Positions 35,849 through 43,773 of a stretch of 55,337 bases of DNA are shown here, in pieces. The notes under the pieces were generated by a model that made no database searches, was not told the DNA's origin, and worked only from the letters and a program-made list of their open reading frames with translations. The stretch spans positions 1 to 55,337 of the forward strand of contig JABIDS010000024.1 of the NCBI GenBank assembly GCA_018651605.1, given 5' to 3'. The stretch's first letter is position 1. Every line of letters begins with the position of its first letter. The translations under genes and the position numbers were made by a program. This stretch comes from an archaeon. GTDB taxonomy: Archaea; Nanobdellota; Nanobdellia; Pacearchaeales; GW2011-AR1.

Positions 35849-36328
35849 ATGAAAGAAAAAGAATGTTGTTCGAAATTTGAACCTTCTAGATGGGATGGGA
35901 AAACTTTTAATTGGAAAGATAAGACATTTATTAAAGAATTTATTCCTACATTTTTTCATATTCCTTTTCCTCCAATGATTGGATGGAAGATTACAAAGAT
36001 GTTGAAACTTGTTGAGAAAGCTGATGTTTGTCCTGCTAAGAAGGATTGGTTGGTTTTGTTTTATGATCCTAGTGCCTTTAAGTCTGAATTATATATGAGT
36101 ACGAATGGGCGTGTTGAGGGTGGTGTGAATGTAAAAATTTCTGGTAGTTTTATGGCTAAAGTTTTTGATGGACCTTATAATGCTATTCCTAAGTTTATTA
36201 AAAAGATGGATAAATATTTGGATGGGAAAGGAAAGAAGGCTTTGAAATATTATGTTCATTATGCTTATTGTCCTGGTTGTGCGAAGAAGTTTGGGAAAAA
36301 TTATATGATTTTGTTTGCTAAGGTTTGA
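35849..36328 (+). CDS. Conserved CCxKF...hydrolase-annotated family protein
   Basis: This 159-residue protein resembles a small family with a CC.KFEP..WDGK..NWKDK N-terminus, a LYMSTNGRVEGG middle, KISGSFMAKVFDGPY, and a C-terminal CPGCAKKFGKNYMILFA motif. Database entries I recall call it hydrolase without evidence; the fold resembles GyrI-like ligand-binding domains. The N-terminal CC and C-terminal CPGC may bind metal. Soluble. It starts 3 nt after the upstream membrane gene. Confidence 0.5.
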   Translation: MKEKECCSKFEPSRWDGKTFNWKDKTFIKEFIPTFFHIPFPPMIGWKITKMLKLVEKADVCPAKKDWLVLFYDPSAFKSELYMSTNGRVEGGVNVKISGSFMAKVFDGPYNAIPKFIKKMDKYLDGKGKKALKYYVHYAYCPGCAKKFGKNYMILFAKV

Positions 36329-36337
36329 AGTTTATTT

Positions 36338-36529
36338 TTAATCAAAAATAAATAATTTATCAATGTTTGTTTTTAATGCTTTTGCTACGCCATGAGCAAG
36401 TTGGAGAGAAGGATTGTATTTTCCTTTTTCTAAAAATACAATTGTTTCTCTTCTGACTCCAACTTTTCTTGCTAAATCTTCTTGTGTAAGATTTTGTTTT
36501 GTTCTGAATTCTTTTATGTTGGTTTTCAT
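36338..36529 (-). CDS. XRE-family helix-turn-helix regulator (YozG-like)
   Basis: This 63-residue protein is a single Cro/C1-type HTH: REFRT-like first helix, [28 protein letters not shown] as helices 2-3 with the turn, and FDID-like end. Such tiny regulators are often encoded next to a DUF2178 membrane protein, as here: the genes are one base apart on the minus strand. It likely controls its own operon through the dyads upstream (36980-37011). Confidence 0.9.
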   Translation of the reverse strand: MKTNIKEFRTKQNLTQEDLARKVGVRRETIVFLEKGKYNPSLQLAHGVAKALKTNIDKLFIFD

Positions 36530-36530
36530 A

Positions 36531-36950
36531 TTACATGGTTTTTTGATTGTAATAAATCCAAAATATTAAGAATAAGAGTGCCATTCCTCCGACTGCTGTG
36601 CTTGTTGCTTGACTTATGTCTCTGAATTTTATTATGTTTTCAGATAAAAATCCTATTGCTAATAATAAATAGAGAGATACTAAAAATGCCATTGAGGTTG
36701 CTTTTTCTATGACTCTTTTGCTTCTTTCATCTTTTAGAGGTAATCTGTTTTTTAAATCAGAGTTTCCTCTTTTATAAACTATGATTGCGAATATAAGGAT
36801 TATTATTGCAATTATAATTCCTAAGATTCCTCCTGTTACTTTTTGGTTTTTGAAGGATTGTATTGCAAAAAGAGTTCCAGTTATTATTACAAATAAGCTT
36901 ATGATTAGTATTGTTGTTAGTCTTGCTTTTTCTATTTTTTGTTGTTTCAT
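36531..36950 (-). CDS. DUF2178 membrane protein
   Basis: This 139-residue protein has four helices and the DUF2178 signature [17 protein letters not shown] (about residues 76-92) between helices 2 and 3. The family function is unknown. It is translated from a strong Shine-Dalgarno (AGGAGG), unlike the leaderless neighbours, and heads a two-gene operon with the XRE regulator, a common pairing. The DER-S..I..KA motif is typically cytosolic and may contact the regulator. Confidence 0.82.
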   Translation of the reverse strand: MKQQKIEKARLTTILIISLFVIITGTLFAIQSFKNQKVTGGILGIIIAIIILIFAIIVYKRGNSDLKNRLPLKDERSKRVIEKATSMAFLVSLYLLLAIGFLSENIIKFRDISQATSTAVGGMALLFLIFWIYYNQKTM

Positions 36951-36979
36951 TTGTTTAACCTCCTAGTGATTTAGGTAGT

Positions 36980-37011
36980 GTTAGATATATATAACGTTAG
37001 AAATATGTAAC
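36980..37011 (-). promoter_or_regulatory. Two adjacent 16-bp dyad operators upstream of the DUF2178/XRE operon
   Basis: GTTAGATATATATAAC (36980-36995) and GTTAGAAATATGTAAC (36996-37011) are back to back, each with GTTA/TAAC arms and three differences between the copies. They lie 30-61 nt before the DUF2178 ATG. A TTTATAAA-like box lies further upstream (37016-37024 as read on the minus strand). The site fits autoregulation by the XRE protein. GTTAGATATACTAAG at 25228-25242 before DUF378 is a related sequence. Confidence 0.6.
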
Positions 37012-37054
37012 ATTGGTTTATAAAGTTTTCGGTTATTGAAATTTGTTAAGAATT

Positions 37055-37702
37055 TTATTTTTTATCTTTAGAAACAATTACATTTCTTCTATAGAAATCT
37101 GCTAAGAAGATATTTTGTGTAAATGCCATTGCAGGGATACCTACTAAGATTATAATCATAAAGAAATATATTATTGCTAATCCAATGCTTTTTAACATTG
37201 CTATGATGTAATCTCCTAGATTATTAAAGACATATTTTACCATGCCAAATTCAAAAAATGAACTGACTGTTTCTTTGTTAAGGAAGTTTATAGTTAATAT
37301 TGGGAGCATGAACATTTCTACGAAGATTCTTATAGGGGTTGATATCCATGGACTCATTAAATAAAGTGGGGCTAGGACTATCATGTATGCGATTATAAAT
37401 GGAATTGATTTTATGAACATGAAGAATCCTAGTTTCATGTCGCTTGAGAATTTGAATGTAGGTAATTTTTGGAATTGGCCTTTTGTGAATTCTTGGATTA
37501 TTCTAACGCCGTATCCTCCTAATGCAAACCAACCAAATATTGGTAATAAAATCCATAAGATGTTTAGCATTCCTTTTGCTCGGTTAAAGGGATATTTGAA
37601 AGCTTGACTAAAGTTTAGTGTTTCAGGGACTTTTGTTTTTTTAGAAATTGGTTTTTTCTTTTTCATGTTTGCTTCTTCAATTGGTAATTCTTTCTTTTTC
37701 AT
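37055..37702 (-). CDS. DUF4013 membrane protein
   Basis: This 215-residue protein carries the DUF4013 pattern: SQAFKYPFNRAKGMLNILWILLPIFGWFALGGYGVRII, then helices and a QKLPTFKF loop. Five to six membrane helices in all. The family occurs in archaea and bacteria and has no assigned function. N-terminus is Lys/Pro-rich and cytoplasmic. TTTATAAA lies about 30 nt before the ATG. Confidence 0.72.
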   Translation of the reverse strand: MKKKELPIEEANMKKKKPISKKTKVPETLNFSQAFKYPFNRAKGMLNILWILLPIFGWFALGGYGVRIIQEFTKGQFQKLPTFKFSSDMKLGFFMFIKSIPFIIAYMIVLAPLYLMSPWISTPIRIFVEMFMLPILTINFLNKETVSSFFEFGMVKYVFNNLGDYIIAMLKSIGLAIIYFFMIIILVGIPAMAFTQNIFLADFYRRNVIVSKDKK

Positions 37703-37747
37703 AGTATGTGATAGGAGATATGTTTTATAAATTTTATGTTGTAAGAA

Positions 37748-38662
37748 TTATCTTAAATATTTTTCAAAGTCTTCTGTGTTTTTTCTTGGTCTTCCTCTAG
37801 GTCTTGGGGTTTGTTCTTGAGGTTGTTCTTGAATTTGTGATTCTTTGGGAGGGTTTTCTCTTTGTTGGTCCATAATTGGATTAAGGACTTTTGAAAATGC
37901 TTCTTGTGTTGCATGAAGTTCGCTTGATACTCCTTGGAGTTCTTGTGAATAGTTTTTTATTTTTCCTAAGATTGCCATTTGTAATTCATTAAATAGGGCT
38001 TCTATTTTTTCTAATCTTTGGTTTATTTTTTCAACTTTTGTAGATAGTTCTTCTTTTACCTTCGTTAGTGAGGAGGTTTGTTTTTTTATTTTATCTATTT
38101 TTTCTTCTACAATTTGTTCTGCTATTTCTGTTATTGTTTCTACGTCTGTTGATTGTTGATATTCATAGGAAGGATATTGGTCTTGTTCTTGGTAGAATTC
38201 TGCTGGTTGATATTCTGTTGCAGGTTGAGGATATGTTTCTACTGGAGGCATAGTTTCAGGTGGTTGAAATTGCGTTGGTGTTTGAGTTTGTATTGGTGGC
38301 ATTGAGGGAGTAGCAGGTGACATTGGAGGAGTAGTTGGTGGTGGAATTGGTTCTTGAGACATTATGCTTTGTTGCATTTGATTCATTGCAGATTCTTGAT
38401 TATTTGCTGGAGGTAATGGGGCTGCAGGTTGTGGGATTCCTAATTCTTCGTTAAGTTTTTGTTCTGGAAATGCATTTACTGACATTGATGAAGGATTTAT
38501 TTGTTCAGGATTAGATGTATCTATTGCAGATTTTATGTGTGATTGAGAAAGCGCGTCGTTGATATCTTTGGGATTAATTCCCTGACCTTTTAATGAATCT
38601 ATGATTTGTCTTTCTGACATTCCTTGTTCCCTCATTTTCATTACTTGTTCTAATGCAGCCAT
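37748..38662 (-). CDS. Pro/Gln-rich coiled-coil protein with UBA-like N-terminus and AT-hook
   Basis: This 304-residue protein has an N-terminal helical domain (residues 1-40: MKMREQGMSERQIIDSLKGQG) like a UBA or CUE-type three-helix unit. A Pro/Gln-rich linker (about 60-170) follows, then a long coiled coil (about 175-265, VEEKIDKIKKQTSSLTKVKEEL) and an AT-hook-like RPRGRPRK at the C-terminus. It lies divergently from the pilus ATPase region and may be an archaellum FlaC/D/E-like accessory, since such coiled coils neighbour FlaI/FlaJ genes; this is inference. DNA contact via the AT-hook is also possible. Confidence 0.5.
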   Translation of the reverse strand: MAALEQVMKMREQGMSERQIIDSLKGQGINPKDINDALSQSHIKSAIDTSNPEQINPSSMSVNAFPEQKLNEELGIPQPAAPLPPANNQESAMNQMQQSIMSQEPIPPPTTPPMSPATPSMPPIQTQTPTQFQPPETMPPVETYPQPATEYQPAEFYQEQDQYPSYEYQQSTDVETITEIAEQIVEEKIDKIKKQTSSLTKVKEELSTKVEKINQRLEKIEALFNELQMAILGKIKNYSQELQGVSSELHATQEAFSKVLNPIMDQQRENPPKESQIQEQPQEQTPRPRGRPRKNTEDFEKYLR

Positions 38663-38721
38663 TTTATTATTAAGTTTTTCCCTTTTTTATAGTTTTGTTT
38701 TTTGATTCAATTATTTCCTCC

Positions 38722-38845
38722 TTAAGCATTATCTTATACCATTGCCCGCCCTACTCGTTCAAGCGTCATCTTATTCCATTGCCCGCCCACCCTCCCTAAA
38801 TGGATAACGCTTAAACTCGCCCTCCCTGAAGGGATAATTTTTAGC
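38722..38845. repeat. GCCCGCCC palindromic repeat cluster, locus 2
   Basis: It carries the same modules as 34842-35055: TTAAGCATTATCTTATACC, CATTGCCCGCCC twice, CACCCTCCCTAAATGGAT, and ACGCTTAAACTCGCCCTCC. An inverted pair AAGCGT...ACGCTT is present. It lies in the 231-bp gap between two coiled-coil genes. It is strikingly GC-rich compared with the flanks. Confidence 0.8.
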
Positions 38846-38893
38846 TCTCTATTTTGATAATCTTTGAATCTTTTTAGTAGGTGTTTTTTTATT

Positions 38894-39262
38894 TCACTTC
38901 TTTTTAAGTTCTTTTCTCACAATATCTTTTACATCTTTGATTCTTGCAAGTTTTAATGGTTGAAACATCATCATTTGTTTTTGTAGTGCTTGGACTTCTG
39001 TTTTTCTTGCTAGGTTTCCTAGCTCTTCGACGATTCTGTGAGCAAGTTGTTTTATTGATTTTATTTCTTCTTCTGTTTTTGATAGTCTTTTTTTTATGTT
39101 TGAGAATTCTTTATCATCTTCTTCTTTTGTGGAGATTAGGTTTTTCCCGATTAATAGTGCTCTGTCTTTGATGAGTCTTTGTTTTTCTTCAACCTCGTTT
39201 AGTCTTGTGCTGAATTCTGATAAAAGTGCATTAATCGGGTCTTGTTGCATTTGTTCTGGCAT
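38894..39262 (-). CDS. Small coiled-coil protein, FlaC-like accessory candidate
   Basis: This 122-residue protein is almost all helix: SEFSTRLNEVEEKQRLIKDR (residues 15-34), EFSNIKKRLSKTEEEIKSIK, and VEALQKQMMMFQ-like C-terminus, ending KELKKK. The heptad pattern resembles archaellar accessory proteins FlaC/D/E, which sit near the FlaI/FlaJ-type motors. Here the motor ATPase starts 690 bp away on the opposite strand. No membrane segment. The function is inferred from neighbourhood. Confidence 0.5.
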   Translation of the reverse strand: MPEQMQQDPINALLSEFSTRLNEVEEKQRLIKDRALLIGKNLISTKEEDDKEFSNIKKRLSKTEEEIKSIKQLAHRIVEELGNLARKTEVQALQKQMMMFQPLKLARIKDVKDIVRKELKKK

Positions 39263-39403
39263 TGTTTGTTATATTTGAGATTTGTTTTATTTTTTTGAAT
39301 AAAGTTATTTTATCTTTTTTATGATATAATTAAGTTAAAGGGGTTTAAAATTGTTGCGTTGGTTTGTAATAATGTTTTTAAAGTAAATTGTTTAGTAAAA
39401 GTT

Positions 39404-39886
39404 ATGTGGACTAAACAATCTGTAATAGGGGGTGAAGCTCGAAATGTTCTTGAGGGGCATATTGATAATTATTTTGGAAGTGTTAAAGATGGAGAAGATT
39501 TGGATTCTGTTGTTGCTGAAGTTTTGAAAGATAGGGATTTGTTTGATTTTTTAATGATTAATTTGGAGGAAGGTAAGGGGTTGAGAGTGGGATATATTTA
39601 TGATTTTGATGATATTGCGTTTTATAGGCATTATGGATTAACTTTGGATTTGAATGTTCCTAGGAAGATTAAAATGTTTGGTTTTGAATCTCTTGACCCT
39701 GGAGTTTTTGCTTATGAAAAGACATTAAAAAAAACTTTAAGAGTACGTTCTTGTTTTCCTTATACTAATATATCAAGTGTTGAATCTTCTGAAAAACTTC
39801 GTCCTAGTGTAGAGGATTTTTGTAATAATCTGAATATGCATTTGCAAGACCCTTTTAAATATGTGATTCAACTTCCTTCTAACTAA
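39404..39886 (+). CDS. Hypothetical soluble protein
   Basis: This 160-residue protein begins MWTKQSVIGGEARNVLEGHI and has no recognised family. It contains an acidic helix DGEDLDSVVAEVLKDRDLFD and a central DFDDIAFYRHYGLTL. ATG 39404 lies 27 nt downstream of a TTTTTAAAG box, favouring it over TTG 39359. It sits between the coiled-coil gene and the motor ATPase. Confidence 0.45.
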   Translation: MWTKQSVIGGEARNVLEGHIDNYFGSVKDGEDLDSVVAEVLKDRDLFDFLMINLEEGKGLRVGYIYDFDDIAFYRHYGLTLDLNVPRKIKMFGFESLDPGVFAYEKTLKKTLRVRSCFPYTNISSVESSEKLRPSVEDFCNNLNMHLQDPFKYVIQLPSN

Positions 39887-39951
39887 ATTGTTTTATACAT
39901 AAATTATTAAATGGTGGAGTATCTTTATTAAAATAAAAAGGGAGAAAATTG

Positions 39952-42246
39952 ATGTTATTTAAACCAGATACGCCGCTTTATGCTTATGAGGTGGTTCGGG
40001 AAGAAGGGCACCAAGTGATGTATATTAATTATCTTGGTGCGAGTGTTGTTCCTAGTGTTGCTGATGATGCAGAGATTATGGCTCGGACTGTTGAGTTGTT
40101 GATTGAGGCGCCGAATATTACTCGGGTTGTTTTTGTTCAACAGAGAAATTATAATTATGGGACTAATGAGATTTTTATGTTGCAAGAGCTTGCGAATTTG
40201 TATGTTTATTTAACTAAACAAGAAAAGATTTTGTCTCCTTTGAAGTTGTCTATTATGAATAGTCAGTATTTGGGACAGAGGTATAATGATGTGAATTATC
40301 TTTTGGGTATTTTAAAGAGTGATCCTATTGCGTGTTATGTTGAATTGAATAGGTTTATTAAAGATGAGAAGATTAATTTGGAAAGGACGACGGATAAGTT
40401 GATTGCAGATCAGTCGAGTTATGTTCGGTTGTTGGAGAAGTTTAATTCTCTTTTGGAAAATAGTCGGTTGATAATTGCTGCGAAGAAATATTTGAATGAT
40501 TATAATGTTGGGAATCGTGAGATTTATTATAAGTTTTTTAGGGCAGATATTATTCCTAATTTTACTTTTACTAGGTTGGCGAGTAATTTGCCTGAGGATG
40601 CAGACATTGTTAAACAATATCATATTGGGGAGGCGGAAGATAGTTCGGTTGTTACGATTTTGAAGAGGAGGAGAGATGCTAAATTTATTTATCATTTGAT
40701 GCCTCCAGAGTATTCTTTGGAAGAGGATAAGCAGGAGTTGTTGAATTTGGCGAGGAATGTTTTGATTGAGCATCAGCCTAAGGCAGAGGAGTTTACTGAC
40801 CCTGAGAAAACTCGGCAGGTTTTTTTTAATATTTCTAAAGATTTGTTAAGGGATTTGGGAGAGAGTAAGAATACTAAATTGAGCTATGGTGATTTGAATC
40901 AGTTAGCGAAGATTTTGGTTAGGCATACGATTGGTTTTGGGTTGATTGAAGTTTTGTTGCAAGATGCACATTTGCAGGATATTGTTTTGAATGCACCTAT
41001 TTCTGTGAACCCTGTTTTTTTAAGACATCAGGAATTTGATGAATGTATTACAAATATTACTCCGAGTCGTGAAGATGTTGATTCTTGGGCTGCTAAATTT
41101 AGGATGGTTTCTGGGCGTCCTTTGGATGAGGCGAATCCTATTTTGGATACTGATTTGTCGTTGGGAAATATTCGGGCGAGAATTGCGATTATTCAGCAAC
41201 CTTTGTCTCCTCGAGGATTGGCTTATGCAATTAGACGACATAGGGAAGAGCCGTGGACTTTGCCGTTGTTTATTAAACATAAAATGATAAATAGTTTTTC
41301 TGCGGGTTTGTTTAGTTTTTTGATTGATGGTTCTAGGACTATGTTGATTGCTGGGACTAGAAGTTCTGGAAAGACTTCTTTGCTTGGTTCTCTTTTGTTG
41401 GAGATTATGCCGAAGTATAGGATTATTGTTATTGAAGATACTTTGGAGTTGCCTGTTGATTCTCTTCGTAAATTGAAATATGATATTTTGAGAATGAAAG
41501 TTCGGAGTAGTTTGTTGAAAACTTCTTCAGAGATTGGGGCTGATGAAGGTATTCGGACTTCTTTGCGTCTTGGGGATTCTTCTTTGATAATTGGTGAAGT
41601 TAGGTCGCTGGAAGCGAAAGCTCTTTATGAGGCGATGAGGGTTGGGGCTTTGGCAAATGTTGTTGCTGGAACTATTCATGGTGCATCACCTTATGGTGTT
41701 TTTGATAGAGTTGTAAATGATTTGGGAGTTCCTGTTACTTCGTTTAAGGCGACTGATTGTGTGATTGTTGCGAATCCAATTAAGAGTCCTGATGGTTCGA
41801 GTGTTAAGAAAAGAGTTATTCAATTAGCAGAAGTTAGAAAGCATTGGGTTAAGGACCCTGAGGAGGAAGGAGGTTTTGTTGATTTGTTGAAATATAATGT
41901 TGAGAAAGATGAGTTAGAGGCAACCGAGGAGTTGATGAATGGTGATTCTGAAATTATTAAGTCTATTGCTTCAGGAGTTAAGGGGTGGGCTGGAGATTGG
42001 GATGCTGTTTATGATAATATTTTGTTGCGGGGTCGTGTTAAGCAAGAGATTGTTGATGTTGCTAAGAAATTGAATCGTGAGGATATTTTAGAGGCTGGTT
42101 TTAATTCTGTGAGTAATAATATGTTTCATCAGTTTTCTAAAGATGTTGCAGAAGAGGTTGGGTTGCCTGAGGGTGATAGAGTTTTTTCAGCATGGCAGAA
42201 GTGGTTAATGGAAGAGGTTCGGGGACGTGGTGTGGATAAAGGTTAA
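39952..42246 (+). CDS. Type II/IV secretion-pilus ATPase (GspE/FlaI family)
   Basis: This 764-residue ATPase has a long N-terminal domain (about 1-330) and a C-terminal RecA-like core: Walker A GTRSSGKT (468-475), Asp box VIEDTLELP, Walker B SLIIGEVRS and His box AGTIHGAS. This is the set of the GspE/FlaI/TadA-type motors that power pilus assembly or retraction. ATG 39952 is preceded by AAAGGGAG, so I prefer it over TTG 39949. Its natural partner, the TadC/FlaJ-type platform, is 2.8 kb downstream (45026) after an accessory island. The bases after its stop repeat GAAGAGGTTCG from its end, suggesting slippage. Confidence 0.92.
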   Translation: MLFKPDTPLYAYEVVREEGHQVMYINYLGASVVPSVADDAEIMARTVELLIEAPNITRVVFVQQRNYNYGTNEIFMLQELANLYVYLTKQEKILSPLKLSIMNSQYLGQRYNDVNYLLGILKSDPIACYVELNRFIKDEKINLERTTDKLIADQSSYVRLLEKFNSLLENSRLIIAAKKYLNDYNVGNREIYYKFFRADIIPNFTFTRLASNLPEDADIVKQYHIGEAEDSSVVTILKRRRDAKFIYHLMPPEYSLEEDKQELLNLARNVLIEHQPKAEEFTDPEKTRQVFFNISKDLLRDLGESKNTKLSYGDLNQLAKILVRHTIGFGLIEVLLQDAHLQDIVLNAPISVNPVFLRHQEFDECITNITPSREDVDSWAAKFRMVSGRPLDEANPILDTDLSLGNIRARIAIIQQPLSPRGLAYAIRRHREEPWTLPLFIKHKMINSFSAGLFSFLIDGSRTMLIAGTRSSGKTSLLGSLLLEIMPKYRIIVIEDTLELPVDSLRKLKYDILRMKVRSSLLKTSSEIGADEGIRTSLRLGDSSLIIGEVRSLEAKALYEAMRVGALANVVAGTIHGASPYGVFDRVVNDLGVPVTSFKATDCVIVANPIKSPDGSSVKKRVIQLAEVRKHWVKDPEEEGGFVDLLKYNVEKDELEATEELMNGDSEIIKSIASGVKGWAGDWDAVYDNILLRGRVKQEIVDVAKKLNREDILEAGFNSVSNNMFHQFSKDVAEEVGLPEGDRVFSAWQKWLMEEVRGRGVDKG

Positions 42247-42351
42247 GGGGTGTGGATGTTTCTTGAGGTTCGGGGGAAGAAGTTTTAGAGGAAGAGGTTC
42301 GTGGTGGGAAGGTTGTTTAGGACGTAAGGTTAAGAGATTGTTTTAAAAAAT

Positions 42352-42415
42352 ATGTTCGCTATGCTCACATTATTCTATGAAATTTTTGGGAGCTTCGCTA
42401 ACCCAGAAATTTCCG
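42352..42415. repeat. Two-hairpin repeat, copy B
   Basis: GTTCGCTATGCTCAC, a TTATTCTATG spacer, then AAATTTTTGGG / CCCAGAAATTT (one mismatch) around AGCTTCGCTAA. The order, the spacer and the GCTTCGC loop match the element at 28938-28998. It lies just downstream of the motor ATPase, at the left end of the accessory island. Confidence 0.6.
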
Positions 42416-42509
42416 AATTTCTTGATAATGTTAAAATTTAGAAGTTCTGTATGAGAAATTTTTGTCCCTTGAAACTAATCTGGGAAGGTTTGAGAAATAT
42501 TTATAAAAA

Positions 42510-42746
42510 TTAAAAGTCGTCTATGTGTCTTCCAAAGACTTGTTCAAATTGTTCTTCTATACTATATTGTGGTTGAACGTTGTAATTTTGTGTCTGTTTA
42601 ACTTCAGTTTTTAGTGCATGCCCATCTCCAGGTATGAAAACATAGGCTAAAGAGGCTAATGCTAGAACAGCACTACCTATCAAACATTCAGGTAGTCCGT
42701 TATTCAATGCAAACTCTAAATCTGGGTTTTTTATTTTATTTGTCAT
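42510..42746 (-). CDS. Small membrane-anchored hypothetical protein
   Basis: This 78-residue protein has one hydrophobic helix (about 18-37, LPECLIGSAVLALASLAYVF) and a polar C-terminal region with NYNVQPQYSIEEQFEQVFG. The TATA-like TTTATAAA about 30 nt before the ATG supports it. No family recognised. Confidence 0.45.
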   Translation of the reverse strand: MTNKIKNPDLEFALNNGLPECLIGSAVLALASLAYVFIPGDGHALKTEVKQTQNYNVQPQYSIEEQFEQVFGRHIDDF

Positions 42747-42826
42747 ATTATTGTATAGATTCTAAGTTTATAAATCTTTCTATTATTTACTACTTTGTAG
42801 TTAATAATTGTTTATAATTTGTTTAA

Positions 42827-42852
42827 TTAGATAATTTTAAAAAGGTTTGATT
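42827..42852 (+). promoter_or_regulatory. Promoter copied at 44723-44748
   Basis: A 26-nt sequence from TTAGATAA to GGTTTGATT, with a TTTTAAAAAG TATA-like core, stands just before the cupin ATG at 42865. The identical 26 nt occurs at 44723-44748 before the 33-residue ORF. Identical promoters within one island point to recent duplication. Confidence 0.6.
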
Positions 42853-42864
42853 GATTGGAATTTT

Positions 42865-43182
42865 ATGGCAGATGAACATGTAAAACAAAAAGATGAAGTA
42901 TGGGAAATATTGAGAGAGGGCCTTAGAAGAAAAATTTTATATCGAGATGAGGAAAGGAATCTTGAATGTCATATTACTGAGTGTTCTCCTAATTTTGTTT
43001 CACCACCTCATTCACATAAGGACGATGAATGGGTTTATATTTTAAAAGGAAATATGAGAGATGAAACTGGAGAGTATAAAGAAGGAGAATTTATTGTTAA
43101 TAAAAAAGGAAGTGAGCATACTGTTTATGTTGGTTCTGAAGGTTGTACGTTGTTGATTTTTAGTTCTGGGTTTCCTTATTGA
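42865..43182 (+). CDS. Small cupin-domain protein
   Basis: This 105-residue protein is a single cupin beta-barrel: PPHSHKDDEWVYILKGNM (about residues 46-63) is motif 1 with two His and a Glu, and GEFIVNKKGSEHTV is motif 2 with a His. These residues usually bind a metal. I start at ATG 42865, 13-30 nt after the TATA core, instead of TTG 42847. Likely a small metal-dependent enzyme or sensor; the substrate is unknown. Confidence 0.82.
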   Translation: MADEHVKQKDEVWEILREGLRRKILYRDEERNLECHITECSPNFVSPPHSHKDDEWVYILKGNMRDETGEYKEGEFIVNKKGSEHTVYVGSEGCTLLIFSSGFPY

Positions 43183-43201
43183 TGTTGATTGATTTTGGTT
43201 T

Positions 43202-43657
43202 TTAACTTCTATAATCTTTTCTTTCTCTTTCTAAGTGTTTTGCATAATCTTCTAATCTTTTTTGAATACCTCTAGATAAAGATAGCACATGAAATGTAGG
43301 ATTGCTTTTGTCAACTTCTATTTTGTGTATCAAATCTTTTACATCTTTAGATGGGGGCTCTCCTATTGCAAAATAAAATAATAATGCTTGAGTACATAGT
43401 TCGTAACCTCCCATGCAAATACGCATATCATTGATATCAAGAGGTTGGGTTTTCATTGTTAAACCACTATGTGGTGTGTTTTCAAGACTTTCAATTATTG
43501 TATCAAGTCCTCTTGTATCAATTGTAAATTCATCTTTTTCTGCACCTTTTTTATGAAGGCCACTATCTCCTAATCTCCATGCTTTATTTCTAATAGTTTC
43601 GAATTGTTTGTTAAATACATTAAAATATTTTTTTATTTTTGAATCCTCTAATTCCAT
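43202..43657 (-). CDS. Hypothetical soluble protein
   Basis: This 151-residue protein is helical, with KKYFNVFNKQFETIRNKAW at the N-terminus, LEDSKIKK start, ICMGGYELCTQALLFY in the middle, and DYAKHLERERKDYRS at the end. It converges on the cupin gene with 19 bp between. TTATAAAT about 31 nt before the ATG. No family recognised. Confidence 0.45.
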   Translation of the reverse strand: MELEDSKIKKYFNVFNKQFETIRNKAWRLGDSGLHKKGAEKDEFTIDTRGLDTIIESLENTPHSGLTMKTQPLDINDMRICMGGYELCTQALLFYFAIGEPPSKDVKDLIHKIEVDKSNPTFHVLSLSRGIQKRLEDYAKHLERERKDYRS

Positions 43658-43773
43658 GTTAAAGGGTAGGTTTTGGAATTTATAAGAATTATGGTATTTT
43701 GATATTTATTTTTATTGATATTTATAGGGTTTAAATTAATAATTTTTATAAAGGGTTTTTGGGTTGATTGATT

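Noticed and set aside
34842-38845. CRISPR array
   Set aside because: Repeats are palindromic modules with irregular spacing, not constant repeats with unique equal-length spacers; no cas gene is present.
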